Shown: one piece after another, positions 44,059 through 52,991 of the stretch
How positions within the stretch are numbered: the stretch's first letter is position 1
Layout: each line of letters starts with the position of its first letter
Origin: Cryptosporangium aurantiacum
GTDB lineage: Bacteria; Actinomycetota; Actinomycetes; Mycobacteriales; Cryptosporangiaceae
Direction: 5' to 3'
Assembly (NCBI RefSeq): GCF_900143005.1
Contig: NZ_FRCS01000001.1
Coordinates: forward strand, 1,482,528 to 1,546,527
Length of the DNA stretch: 64,000 nt
Program-made: the position numbers and the translations under genes
Notes under the pieces: model-generated
Database searches by the model: none
What the model was told of the DNA's origin: nothing
What the model saw: the letters and a program-made list of their open reading frames with translations, nothing else

Positions 44059-45812
44059 GGTAGCGGGCTGCGGTTCTCCTCCCGGTAGCGCAGGAACCGC
44101 CCGGTGCGCCGGGAGACCCCGTAGTCCGGGCGGAACCGGCCGGCGGCGAACACCACCTCGCCGCCGATCACGGTCGCGTCCACCGCGCCGTCGTTGCGGT
44201 TGACCATCCGGCGCAGGCCGCCGAACTCCGCCAACGGTTCCTCGTGGTAACTGGCGAGCTGGGCGGCGTCCAAACCGGTCGGGTCGACCACCACGAGGTC
44301 GGCCCGGTCGCCGACGCGCAGGTGCCCGGCGTCCAGACCGAGCCAGTCGGCCAACTCACCGGTGAGCCGGTGCACCGCGCGCTCCACCGACATGAAACCG
44401 CCGTCCTGAACCCGGGCGAGCAGGCGGAGCCCGTAGTTGTAGAAGGCCATGTTCCGCAGGTGGGCCCCGGCGTCCGAGAAGCCGTACTGGACGCCGGGCA
44501 GCGCCGACAGCTTGTTCAGGATCTCCGGGCGGTCGTTGACGATCGTCGTCTTCCAGCGGAACGCCCGGCCGTGCTCGACGACCAGGTCGAGGAACGCGTC
44601 GACGACGTGGACGCCACGCTTCTCCGCGACGTCCGCCACCGAGAGCCCCACCAGCGAGGAATCGGGACACTCGACGATGTACGCGTCGGCGAAGTCCCGA
44701 TGCCAGACCCGGGAGCTGAACCGCTTCTCGAAATCCTGGCGGAACCACCGCCGGTAGCCCTCATCCCGCAGCAACCGGTCGCGCTCCAGCTCGTCCTGCA
44801 GGTGCAGCGCGGCTGCGCCGGCGCCGAACTCCTCGAACACCACCAGATCGACGCCGTCCGCGTGCACTTCGAACGGCACCGGGAGGTGCTGGAACCGGAA
44901 GTTGCCACGACCAGGCACGTTCGCGAGCCAGGACAGCGGGCCGAAGATCCGCCACAGCCAGCGGTCGGACTTCGCGTCGGCGGCGGACAGCAGCGACGTC
45001 TTCAGCGGCTTGCGGCCGATCCCGGTGCTGGACGCGAGGAAGAACAGCACGTCGTACTTCGTGTTCAGGTTCGGGATGCTCTGCAGGATCGCGTGCCGCT
45101 TCCGGAGCAGCCGGTGCAGTGCCCGGTACTCCGACCAGCGGGCGTACGTGCTGGGTAACGAGCGGGACCGGTACCGGTCGCCGTCGAGCTTGTCCCAGGG
45201 GTTCGTCATCGTGGACAGCCCGATGAAGCCGGCGTCGAGCGCCTCGGTCAGCAGCTCGGACATCCGCCGCAGCTCGTCGTCGGCCGGCCGGTGGCTGCGG
45301 TCGGTGGCGCGGCCCAGGCCCATCACCGTGGTCCGCAGGTCGGAGTGGCCGAGGAACGAGGCGACGTTCGGTCCGAGCGGCAGCCGCTCGACGACGGCCA
45401 CCCACTCGGACGGCCGGGTCCAGGTCCGTCCCTGCTCCAGCGCGGTGAGCACGTGCTGGCGGGGGAGGGCCTCGACGCGGCTGAACAGGTCGGCGGCGTC
45501 CACCGGCTCGACGTACACGGTCGAGAGCGAGCAGTTGCCGACGACGACCGTGGTGACGCCGTGCCGGACCGACTCGGTGAGCCCCGGCGCGACCAGGACC
45601 TCGGCGTCGTAGTGGGTGTGCAGGTCGACCATGCCGGGCATCACCCAGCGTCCGGCCGCCTCGATCACCTCGGTCTCCGGTCCGGCGGGCAGCGGGTCGG
45701 GCGAGATCGCCGCCACCACGCCGTCGCGGATGCCGAGGTCGCGGATCGCGGAGGGTGCTCCGGTGCCGTCGAACCAGCGGCCACCACGGATCACGAGGTC
45801 GAAGTCGGTCAT
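44037..45812 (-). CDS. N-acyl-D-amino-acid deacylase-like amidohydrolase
   Basis: 591 residues. The metal-dependent hydrolase start LVIRGGRWFDGTG and the DLHTHYDAE His-x-His ligands are followed by GNCSLS, FLGHSDLR, and a late FSDAGAHLR metal ligand region. The final small beta domain (VGDRADLVVVDP, GGEVVFAAGRF) is typical. Length fits the D-aminoacylase/dihydroorotase-like families. Lies 90 bases after the SAM-hydroxide adenosyltransferase gene on the same strand. Confidence 0.88.
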   Translation of the reverse strand: MTDFDLVIRGGRWFDGTGAPSAIRDLGIRDGVVAAISPDPLPAGPETEVIEAAGRWVMPGMVDLHTHYDAEVLVAPGLTESVRHGVTTVVVGNCSLSTVYVEPVDAADLFSRVEALPRQHVLTALEQGRTWTRPSEWVAVVERLPLGPNVASFLGHSDLRTTVMGLGRATDRSHRPADDELRRMSELLTEALDAGFIGLSTMTNPWDKLDGDRYRSRSLPSTYARWSEYRALHRLLRKRHAILQSIPNLNTKYDVLFFLASSTGIGRKPLKTSLLSAADAKSDRWLWRIFGPLSWLANVPGRGNFRFQHLPVPFEVHADGVDLVVFEEFGAGAAALHLQDELERDRLLRDEGYRRWFRQDFEKRFSSRVWHRDFADAYIVECPDSSLVGLSVADVAEKRGVHVVDAFLDLVVEHGRAFRWKTTIVNDRPEILNKLSALPGVQYGFSDAGAHLRNMAFYNYGLRLLARVQDGGFMSVERAVHRLTGELADWLGLDAGHLRVGDRADLVVVDPTGLDAAQLASYHEEPLAEFGGLRRMVNRNDGAVDATVIGGEVVFAAGRFRPDYGVSRRTGRFLRYREENRSPLPQTTEAV

Positions 45813-45902
45813 CGCGCAACCTCCCCACAGGTTCGCCCGAGAGTAGTAGTGCGATAACTGATCGGCAATCGTCAGTTTTCGAGGGGCGCGGCCGCCGACG
45901 TC

Positions 45903-46679
45903 TCAGATCCGCACCGACACCGGCGTGCCCGGCGCGGGGTGATCGAGTTGCGCGCTCGCGTCCCCGCCCCGGAGCAGGATCTCGTACCACCGCACTTCGG
46001 ACCCGTCCGCCCGTGTCCACCCGGAGCTGCCCGGCGCGAACGACAGCGTCCCGGCCGGGACGTCGAACGTCCCGTCGCTCACCATCGCCTCCGCGCCGAC
46101 GCCGCCCACGCGCAGCACGACCACCGAGCCCATCGGCGCCGGCGGCTCCGACCAGCTCGTTTTCAGGTTGCCGTAGCCGTCGACGTAGACCACCGCGCGC
46201 TGCGGGGGCGGCGGGATCCGCTCCGGGTCGACCGGACCCACGACCTCGGCGTCCCCGGCCAGCACCCGCGGCAGCAGCGCCGGGAACGCGTCCCGGGACC
46301 GGAACTGCGACCCCGACTCCGGGATCACCAGCTCGGTCAGCGACACCGCCTCGTCCCGCAGGAACAAGAACGTGTGCCCGGCGTCCACCGCGACCACCCG
46401 GACGCCGTCGGCCAGCTCCGCCGCGACCAGGCGCTCGCCCTCGTTCTCCGGCCGGGGCGCGTCGCTGTCGGCCCGCGGCGCCACGTTGCAGAAGACGAGC
46501 CTGGGTGGCCCCGGGGTGAGCGCTAGCTGCGCCACGCAGAAACCGGCCGCGAGCGTGTCGAACGGCGGCACCGGTGTGTAGACGACGTCGGCGTCCGGCA
46601 GGTATCGGGCCAGCTGCTGCCTGACCTCGGCGTACGCCAGGTCGCCCGGACCGTAGTCGGCGATCACATGTACCAGCAT
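45903..46679 (-). CDS. SAM hydroxide adenosyltransferase (chlorinase/fluorinase family)
   Basis: 258 residues. The N-terminal ADYGPGDLAYAEVRQQLARY is the family signature that binds SAM ribose, followed by VFCNVAPR and VAVDAGHTFLFL. The C-terminal beta-barrel domain (SDGTFDVPAGTLSFAPGSSG) completes it. Most family members hydrolyse SAM to adenosine and methionine; halogenase members need a chloride/fluoride pocket that cannot be judged here. The reading frame extends far upstream through other genes, so the ATG at 46679 was chosen at the domain start. Confidence 0.85.
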   Translation of the reverse strand: MLVHVIADYGPGDLAYAEVRQQLARYLPDADVVYTPVPPFDTLAAGFCVAQLALTPGPPRLVFCNVAPRADSDAPRPENEGERLVAAELADGVRVVAVDAGHTFLFLRDEAVSLTELVIPESGSQFRSRDAFPALLPRVLAGDAEVVGPVDPERIPPPPQRAVVYVDGYGNLKTSWSEPPAPMGSVVVLRVGGVGAEAMVSDGTFDVPAGTLSFAPGSSGWTRADGSEVRWYEILLRGGDASAQLDHPAPGTPVSVRI

Positions 46680-46817
46680 GCGGCCCGGGTACCCACGGCG
46701 TGCACGAGGAATTCGAAGTTGTGGTGCGGTGCACCTTTTGAGTTGGTTTAACGGCATAGTTTGGGACGAGAGTGCATGGGCACAGAGGGGCAGACGCAGA
46801 CCGACGAGGAGGGGCCG

Positions 46818-48248
46818 ATGACCGAGGTCCAGACCCGGCCGACCACGCGGCGGATGGGGCGGACGGCCACTGTGCTCGACAGCGCCCGCGTGCTGCTCAA
46901 CCCGCTCGCGGCGACCGTCGCCATCGGTGTCATCCAGCGGCGTCCGTGGGCGGTGCGCCTGGCGGCCCGGATCGACGCCGACCGCCGCGGCGTGCGCCAG
47001 CTGCAGCGGCTGCGGGCCCGGTACGGCGACGGCCTGCTGCGGCTGCGGGTGCCGTTCCGCCGCATCACGCTGGTGCTTTCTCCGGACGACGTCCGCATGG
47101 TGCTGGAGGGCGCACCGGTGCCGTTCACGCCCGCCAACCAGGAGAAGGAAGCCGCGCTGGATCGGTTCGAGCCGGGCGGCGTCCTGATCTCGCCGCCGTC
47201 GGAGCGTCCACCGAAGCGCGCGTTCAACGAGGCGGTGCTCGACACCGGCCGGCCGGTCCACCGGCACGCCGACGCGCTGCTCGCGGCCATCGACCAAGAG
47301 GGCCGGTCGATGGCGGTCACCGGCCACCTCGACTGGGACCGGTTCGCGTCGGCCTGGTGGCGGATGGTCCGGCGGATCGTGCTCGGCAACGCGGCCCGGG
47401 AGGACTTCGAGACGACCGACCTGCTCGCGCGGTTGCGCCGGGACGGTAACTGGGGACCGTTCCATCCGGCCCGGCCGGCCGCGTCCGCGGAGTTCCAGCG
47501 GCGGATCCGGGACTACGTCGACCGGGCCGAGCCGGGGAGCCTGGCGGCGCTGGCCGCGGGCGCGTCCGGTGGCGGCACCGCAGGTACCGCAGGTACCGCA
47601 GGTACCGCAGGCGTCGCAGGGGTCGCAGGGGTCGCAGGGGTCGCGCCGGAGCAGCAGCTTCCGCAGTGGCTGTTCGCGTTCGACGCCGCGGGCATCGCGA
47701 CGTACCGGGTGCTCGCGCTGCTGGCCACGCACCCCGACCAGGCCCGGCGGGCCGAGGAGGAGATCGGGAGCCACGATCTGTCGGCGCCACAGGACCTCCC
47801 GTACCTGCGCGCGTGCGTCCACGAGGCGGTCCGGCTCTGGCCGACGACACCCGCGATCCTCCGCGACTACGTCGCGCCACCGATCGGCGCGGACGACCGG
47901 CCGGTCGCCGGGCGGGTCGACCACGGGCTGTCCAACGGCGAACTCGTGCTGGTCTACGCGCCGTTCTTCCACCGGGACGATCAGCGCCTGTCGTACGCGG
48001 ACCGGTTCTCGCCGGAGATCTGGCTGGACGGGCGCGCACGGGAGAGCTGGTCGCTGGTGCCGTTCAGCGCCGGGCCGGCCGAGTGCCCCGGGCGCAACCT
48101 GGTGCTCTACGCGACGAGCTCGCTGCTGGCGACGCTGCTGAGCGAGCACCGCTTCGAGCTGACGTCGTGCCTCGGGCTGGATCCCCGGCGTCGGCTGCCG
48201 GGCACGATCAGCCACGTCGACATGCGGTTCGCGATCACGCCGCGCTGA
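46818..48248 (+). CDS. cytochrome P450 with a repeat insertion
   Basis: 476 residues from the ATG preceded by GAGGAGGGG. The heme loop FSAGPAECPGRNL and the HEAVRLWP ExxR motif are intact. The I helix reads LFAFDAAGIATYRVL, so Ala replaces the acid that normally precedes Thr. Just before it, seven nine-base units encode TAG/VAG tripeptides (47577-47639). Function unknown; the gene stands alone, divergent from the SAM hydroxide gene. Confidence 0.9.
   Translation: MTEVQTRPTTRRMGRTATVLDSARVLLNPLAATVAIGVIQRRPWAVRLAARIDADRRGVRQLQRLRARYGDGLLRLRVPFRRITLVLSPDDVRMVLEGAPVPFTPANQEKEAALDRFEPGGVLISPPSERPPKRAFNEAVLDTGRPVHRHADALLAAIDQEGRSMAVTGHLDWDRFASAWWRMVRRIVLGNAAREDFETTDLLARLRRDGNWGPFHPARPAASAEFQRRIRDYVDRAEPGSLAALAAGASGGGTAGTAGTAGTAGVAGVAGVAGVAPEQQLPQWLFAFDAAGIATYRVLALLATHPDQARRAEEEIGSHDLSAPQDLPYLRACVHEAVRLWPTTPAILRDYVAPPIGADDRPVAGRVDHGLSNGELVLVYAPFFHRDDQRLSYADRFSPEIWLDGRARESWSLVPFSAGPAECPGRNLVLYATSSLLATLLSEHRFELTSCLGLDPRRRLPGTISHVDMRFAITPR
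47577..47639. repeat. seven nine-base tandem repeats inside the P450 gene
   Basis: ACCGCAGGT-type units (four) run into GTCGCAGGG units (three), encoding TAG then VAG tripeptides. The frame is kept, and copy number could vary by slippage. Confidence 0.95.
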
Positions 48249-48322
48249 GCTCATTGGCCCAGTTGGTTGGGGGCTTGTTGGCTCTTCGGGGTGGGCCACC
48301 GGGCGGCCAGGCTTCGTTCGTT

Positions 48323-48469
48323 CCATCGCCCGGTCCGGCCCGGCGGCTGGCGCATTACGGCGGGCCCGACGACGAGTTGGTGTTCGGGTTCGGGCTGATC
48401 GCGGCCGACCGGATCGGGCCGGGTCTCGCGGTGCTCCAGGCCGTGGTTGCGCGGCACGGTAGACCATAG
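48323..48469 (+). pseudogene. possible TetR C-terminal remnant
   Basis: About 48 residues ending in HGRP and a stop (PDDELVFGFGLIAADRIGPGLAVLQ) resemble the last helices of a TetR ligand domain. No HTH-coding part is present upstream; the region after the P450 stop is otherwise non-coding. The stop lies two bases before the HXXEE start. Confidence 0.4.
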
Positions 48470-48471
48470 GC

Positions 48472-48879
48472 GTGAGTTCATCGCTGACCCCGTGGGCCAC
48501 CTGGGGCTTGTTCGCTGCCTGGCTGGTGCACGACGTCGAGGAGGCGGCGACGATGAGCCGGTGGGGCCGGAGTGCCCGGCCCCGGCTCGCCGCCCGCTTC
48601 CCGGCCGTGCCGGAGCGGGTCTGGAACGTGCTGGACGTGACGCCCGCGCAAGTCGCGGCCGAAGCCGGGATGGAGTCGCGGCTGGAGTCGCGGCCGGAGT
48701 CGCGGCCCTGGGCCGGCCGCCGCCGCGTCTCGGATGCGTGCGCGTCTGCCTGCGCGCGTCCGGGTCGGCCGCGACCGCGCGTGCGGACCTGGCCCGCGGG
48801 TGGCGGAGCCGCGGCGGGCGCCGTCGCTCGGCGGAATTGTCGGTGGGGTGGGGCAGTATCTCCGGCGTGCGGGAGATGA
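48472..48879 (+). pseudogene. truncated HXXEE-domain protein
   Basis: The first 60 residues match an HXXEE membrane protein (WGLFAAWLVHDVEEAATMSRW, VPERVWNVLDVTPAQV). The rest, which should be transmembrane helices, is a basic low-complexity run, and three twelve-base repeats (48671, 48683, 48695) mark the break. The frame ends in a TGA overlapping the next ATG, so a 135-residue product could still be made. Confidence 0.5.
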
Positions 48880-50054
48880 CAACGGAGGAGCGGCGGCGCC
48901 GGCTCGGCGTGCGCCACGCGCTGGCTCCCGGCGCCACGGCCGCCGACCCGCTGGGCGCGGCGACGAGCGTCGTCGCGCTGCATGCGACCGACGCGCCGAC
49001 CGTGTTCCTCGCGGTCCGGGCGCGGGCCGATCAGGGCTCGCCCGCCGCGGTGCAGGACGCGCTGTACGAGCGGCGCTCGCTGGTTCGCATGCTCGGTATG
49101 CGGCGGACGATGTTCGTCGTTCCCAGCCCGATGCTCCCGATCGTCGAGGCGTCGACGATGCAGCGCATCGCGGCCACCCAGCGTCGCCTGCTGGTGAGGC
49201 ACCTGCACGAGGCGGGCGTCCCCGACGCCGACCGTTGGCTCGCCGACGTCGAAGCCGGCACGCTCGCCGCGCTCGACGCCCGGGGCGGCACCGCCACCGC
49301 GAACGAACTGTCCACCGACGAGCCGCGCCTCCGCACCACGTTGCTGATGGCCGAGGGCAAGCCCTACGAGGCCCGCACCACGATCACCAACCGGGTGCTC
49401 ACGGTGCTCGGCGCCGACGGGCGTATCGTCCGCGGCCGGCCCACCGGCTCCTGGCTCTCCCAGCGCTACCGCTGGGCGCTCGCCGAGCAGTGGCTCCCGG
49501 TGCCGCTCGACCGGCCGTCCGAGACCGAGGCGCGGGCCGAGCTGACCCGCGAATGGCTCGCCGCGTACGGTCCGGCGCCCGCGTCCGACCTGCAGTGGTG
49601 GACGGGCTGGACCGGCGCGCAGGTCAAGCGAGCCCTGGCCGACGCGAAGGCGATGACCGTCGGGCTGGAGGGCGGCGGTTCGGCCCTGATCCTGCCGGAC
49701 GACGTCGACCCGACACCCGACCCGGGCCCGTGGGTGGCGTTCCTGCCCGCGCTCGACCCGACCACGATGGGGTGGGCACAGCGCGACTGGTACCTCGGTC
49801 CGTACAGCCCGCTGCTGTTCGACCGAGCGGGCAACGCGGGCCCGACGATCTGGGCGAGCGGCCGCATCGTGGGCGGCTGGGCCCACCGACCCGACGGCCA
49901 GGTCGCGATCCGGTTGTTCGAGGAGGTCGGGGCCGAGGTCACCGCGCTGGTCGACGCCGAGGCGGAGCGGCTGTCCCGGTGGCTGGACGACATCGGCGAG
50001 GTCCGTATCGTCCCGCGCTTCCGTACGCCCACAGAGCGGGAACTCTCCGGATAA
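48876..50054 (+). CDS. winged-helix DNA-binding protein (HTH_42/YcaQ type)
   Basis: 392 residues. RMLGMRRTMFVVPSPMLP and WTGWTGAQVKRALADAK fit the HTH_42 family, whose best-known relatives are DNA glycosylases or interstrand-crosslink repair proteins. Early helices (VVALHATDAPTVFLAVRAR) and LDPTTMGWAQRDWYLGPY are further family marks. The ATG at 48876 overlaps the preceding stop; a GTG at 48867 is an alternative. Confidence 0.85.
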   Translation: MTTEERRRRLGVRHALAPGATAADPLGAATSVVALHATDAPTVFLAVRARADQGSPAAVQDALYERRSLVRMLGMRRTMFVVPSPMLPIVEASTMQRIAATQRRLLVRHLHEAGVPDADRWLADVEAGTLAALDARGGTATANELSTDEPRLRTTLLMAEGKPYEARTTITNRVLTVLGADGRIVRGRPTGSWLSQRYRWALAEQWLPVPLDRPSETEARAELTREWLAAYGPAPASDLQWWTGWTGAQVKRALADAKAMTVGLEGGGSALILPDDVDPTPDPGPWVAFLPALDPTTMGWAQRDWYLGPYSPLLFDRAGNAGPTIWASGRIVGGWAHRPDGQVAIRLFEEVGAEVTALVDAEAERLSRWLDDIGEVRIVPRFRTPTERELSG

Positions 50055-50055
50055 C

Positions 50056-50164
50056 CGCGCGCCACCCCACGCCCGCCGCGCGCCACCCCGCGCCCGCGGC
50101 GCGCCACCCCGCGCCCGCCGCGTGCCCGCGGCGCGCCACCCCGCGCCCGCCGCGTGCCGCCGCG
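50056..50164. repeat. GC-only tandem repeat between converging genes
   Basis: A unit of about 21 bases, CGCGCCACCCCGCGCCCGC, recurs four to five times with small variations and fills the whole 110-base gap. Confidence 0.85.
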
Positions 50165-50166
50165 CG

Positions 50167-51339
50167 TCAGGTGAGGCGGGGCAGGAGGAGGCGGGCCACG
50201 TCGAACGCGCGGCCGGTCGGGCCGGGGCCGCCGTGCCGCGGTGAGATGCCGGGGGTCCTGCCTTCGGTGTCCCAGACCTCGGAGAGCATTGCGACGACGA
50301 ATCCCCAGGCGGTGATCCGCTCGAGCGGCTGTCCCAGCCTGTCTGCCAGTTGCTCGACGCGGGCGGGAACGAGAGCGAGCAGGTCGGAGTCCCGGCGGGG
50401 CGGGTCCGGGTTGTAGAGGAGCGCCCCAGCGTCGTAGCCCGGGTCGCCGACGACGCCGTGCGGGTCGATGGCCAGCCAGGGTTCACGTTCGGCGCGGAGC
50501 ACGTTGTCGTGGTGCAGGTCGCCGTGGAGCACGACGCGGCGGGGCGCGCTGTCACACAACTCGGCGAAGAGGCGGTCGGCTCGCTCGACGAGCGTGCGGG
50601 GGAGCGGGCCGCGGTCGCCGAACGTCCGCAGGTACACCGCGAACGCGTCCCGCTGCCCGGCGACGTCCGGCAGCGCCACTCCCGGGCGACCCGGCCCGGT
50701 GCTGCCCGGTGCGGTGCCACCCGGTGCGGTGCTGGTCGGTCGTGTGCTGGCCGGGCGGGCCGTGTCGTGCGGCCGGCCCGTGTCGTGCGGCCGGGTGGCG
50801 TGGTCCGGCCGCGTTGTGTCGGAGCCCGCGCGGTGGAGGCGGTTCGCGACGTCGATCAGCACGCTGGTGGCCTCGGCGTCGCGCCGCGCGGCGTCGCGGA
50901 CCGTGCTGGCCGGAACCAGGGGGCGGGCGAGCGTCCCCGGTTCGGCGCGTTCGAGCAGCAGCGCCCCGCGCTCCGCGTCCTCGGCGCGCAGCCACACGGC
51001 GCCGTGGCCGTCGAACGCCCGTAGCGCAGCCGCTTCGTCCCGCAGGTGCCCAGGTCCCGGCGGACCCAGCTTGAGGACGGCGGGCCTCCCGTCGGCGTCC
51101 GTCACTCGCGCGACCCAGTGAAAGGAGAGTCCCGCGTACGGTGTTTCGACGGTCAGGTTCCAGCGCCGGGCGACGTCAGCTACCAGCGTCGGCAGCGCCT
51201 CCAGCCACTGACGCCCCTCGTCGCCCCAGGTCCCGGTCGCGTTCCGGACGAGCGCCGCCGGGACGGCGTCCAGAACCGGTTTTTGTGAGCCTCCGGGGGC
51301 GAGCCCGCGCGTCGCGTCCGGATCAGGCAGTGGTCGCAC
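50167..51339 (-). CDS. aminoglycoside/hydroxyurea APH(6)-like kinase with a low-complexity insertion
   Basis: 390 residues. Kinase features: AVLKLGPPGPGHLRDEAAAL, LLLERAEPGTLARPL, VVLHGDLHHDNVL and AIDPHGVVGDPGYDAGALL. These match the streptomycin/hydroxyurea kinase family. Between RLHRAGSD and VAGQRDAF about 50 residues of Thr/Arg/Pro/His/Asp repeats (RPHDT and TAPG units) are inserted. Whether it confers resistance is not known; family members phosphorylate streptomycin or hydroxyurea. Confidence 0.85.
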   Translation of the reverse strand: MRPLPDPDATRGLAPGGSQKPVLDAVPAALVRNATGTWGDEGRQWLEALPTLVADVARRWNLTVETPYAGLSFHWVARVTDADGRPAVLKLGPPGPGHLRDEAAALRAFDGHGAVWLRAEDAERGALLLERAEPGTLARPLVPASTVRDAARRDAEATSVLIDVANRLHRAGSDTTRPDHATRPHDTGRPHDTARPASTRPTSTAPGGTAPGSTGPGRPGVALPDVAGQRDAFAVYLRTFGDRGPLPRTLVERADRLFAELCDSAPRRVVLHGDLHHDNVLRAEREPWLAIDPHGVVGDPGYDAGALLYNPDPPRRDSDLLALVPARVEQLADRLGQPLERITAWGFVVAMLSEVWDTEGRTPGISPRHGGPGPTGRAFDVARLLLPRLT

Positions 51340-51345
51340 GGAGGG

Positions 51346-51819
51346 TCAGCCGCGGATCGCGGCGGGGTCGCCGCCGATCGGCAGTTGGGCGGCCCGCCAG
51401 GCACGGAAGCCGCCCGCCAGGTCGGTCGCGCGCCACAACCCCAGCTCGCGCAGCCGCGCCGCGGCGATGCTCGACGCCTCGCCGTCCCGCGACACCAGCA
51501 CGATCTCGACGTCGAAGCTGGTCATCTCGGGGAGGTGCCCACCGGTGTTCGGCACCAGCCGCCACTCCAGCACCGACGGCTCGAGCACGATCGCGCCGGG
51601 TAACCACCCTTGCGCCTGGCGTTCCACCGTCGATCGGATGTCGATGAGCAGCGCACCGCGGACGAACGCGGCCACGGTCTCCGCCGGGGTGAGCCGCCAC
51701 GCGAACGCGTCCGCCGAGACGGCTGTCGGATCGTCGCCTAGCCGCTGCTCGCCTGCCGGATCGTGGTGCACGCCCCCGATTGTGTCCCGCCCGTCGACTC
51801 GACGCCCAGCGGAGGTCAC
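51346..51819 (-). CDS. rhodanese-like protein lacking the catalytic Cys
   Basis: 157 residues. LLIDIRSTVERQAQG and LAGGFRAWRAAQLPI are rhodanese signatures. The active-site loop reads LVSRDGEASS where Cys is expected after the strand, so sulfurtransferase activity is unlikely. GTG start, divergent from the unknown gene at 51960. Confidence 0.8.
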   Translation of the reverse strand: MTSAGRRVDGRDTIGGVHHDPAGEQRLGDDPTAVSADAFAWRLTPAETVAAFVRGALLIDIRSTVERQAQGWLPGAIVLEPSVLEWRLVPNTGGHLPEMTSFDVEIVLVSRDGEASSIAAARLRELGLWRATDLAGGFRAWRAAQLPIGGDPAAIRG

Positions 51820-51959
51820 CCTCGGCTGATCCGCCGCGCGGCCGATGCCGGATCGGTCGTCCGGGTTTTGCTGTGGACGTGTGATTGGAGGTCGCCTTCG
51901 ATGGGCATGATGGATCGACGGCGTCGGAAGGGGACCGCATCCGCAGAGGGGGAGGGCCC

Positions 51960-52559
51960 GTGAACCGCCGAGGTGACGTGGTGGCGCCGGTGACCGACAC
52001 CGGCGGAGTACAGCCGAGTGACAACGAGGTGCGTGCCGTCCTGCGTCTGCTCGCCGAACCGGCGAACGCGGGCGTGCTGCTCCACGGTGTCGACCGGGCG
52101 GCGCGGCGGGGCCTGGCTGCCGCCGTGCGGCGCTCGCTCGGCGACCGCGTCGAGATCGTGGTCACGGTCGACGGCCCGACCGATGCGGACGAGGTCCTCG
52201 AAGCGGCGGCCGACGCGCTGGAGGACGCCGCCCGCGCCGCCGGCCATCCCGACGCGCACCCGTGGCACGCGCTGGCCGTCCCGCTGCGCAACCGTGGCCA
52301 CCGCTGGACCGAGCGGTTCCAGCTCCTCGCCGTGCACGTGCTGCCGCACTGGCCGGTGCTGTTCCTGTTCCAGGACGCCGAGACCGACCTGACGACCGGC
52401 GGTGTCTTCCACGACCCCGACCTGGGTGCGCTGGTCGCCGCCTGGGTCCACGAGCCCGGCCGGGGCCGGACGCTGTTCACCAGCGCGTCGCTGATCGCGC
52501 TGCCCACGAACCCGCACCGTCCGCTGCGCGCGCACCACGTGGGCGCGGCGGTCGGCTGA
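51960..52559 (+). CDS. hypothetical protein
   Basis: 199 residues from a GTG with AGAGGGGGAGGG just upstream. It has an alpha/beta sequence (NAGVLLHGVDRAARRGLAAAV, VEIVVTVDGPTDADEVLEAA, PHWPVLFLFQDAETDL). The first stretch faintly resembles a P-loop region but lacks GKT. Not recognised; a degraded ATPase is only a guess. Confidence 0.65.
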   Translation: MNRRGDVVAPVTDTGGVQPSDNEVRAVLRLLAEPANAGVLLHGVDRAARRGLAAAVRRSLGDRVEIVVTVDGPTDADEVLEAAADALEDAARAAGHPDAHPWHALAVPLRNRGHRWTERFQLLAVHVLPHWPVLFLFQDAETDLTTGGVFHDPDLGALVAAWVHEPGRGRTLFTSASLIALPTNPHRPLRAHHVGAAVG

Positions 52560-52622
52560 ACGTCGGACGCCGCCCGGCGCAACCCTCCCGCCGGGCGACG
52601 TCCGATCTCTTCGACGCGCGGG

Positions 52623-52991
52623 TCAGCGGATCCCGACGAGGTCGACGACGAAGATCAGCGTCTCACCGGGCTTGATCACGCCGGCCGCGCCGCGATCGCC
52701 GTACGCGAGGTGCGGCGGGATCGTGAGCTTGCGGCGCCCACCGATCTTCATACCGTTGACGCCCTGGTCCCAGCCCGCGATGACCTGGCCCGCGCCGATC
52801 GTGAACTCGAGCGGGGCGCCGCGGTTGTACGAGGCGTCGAACTCCTTGCCGGTGGAGTGGGACACCCCGACGTAGTGGACCGAGGCCGTCTGGCCGGCTC
52901 CCACGGTGGCGCCGTCACCGACGGTCAGGTCCTCGATGACCAGGTCGGCCGGGGGCGCACCCTCGATCGGGCCGACGTCGGGCTTCTGCAT
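52623..52991 (-). CDS. FKBP-type peptidyl-prolyl cis-trans isomerase
   Basis: 122 residues, a single FKBP domain: TASVHYVGVSHSTGKEFDAS, EFTIGAGQVIAGWDQGVNGM, and YGDRGAAGVIKPGETLIFVV. The ATG at 52991 has AGGAGG six bases upstream. Cytosolic, no leader. The upstream gap is partly filled by a tandem array. Confidence 0.93.
   Translation of the reverse strand: MQKPDVGPIEGAPPADLVIEDLTVGDGATVGAGQTASVHYVGVSHSTGKEFDASYNRGAPLEFTIGAGQVIAGWDQGVNGMKIGGRRKLTIPPHLAYGDRGAAGVIKPGETLIFVVDLVGIR

Noticed and set aside
45856..45877. AACTGA-N10-TCAGTT operator upstream of the amidohydrolase
   Set aside because: Short arms and imperfect interior; no regulator nearby to pair with it.
45903..50720. A 1605-codon open frame on the minus strand
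   Set aside because: Only the first-named 258 residues at its lower end are protein-like; the rest runs antisense through the P450 and winged-helix genes and reads as GC-rich shadow.
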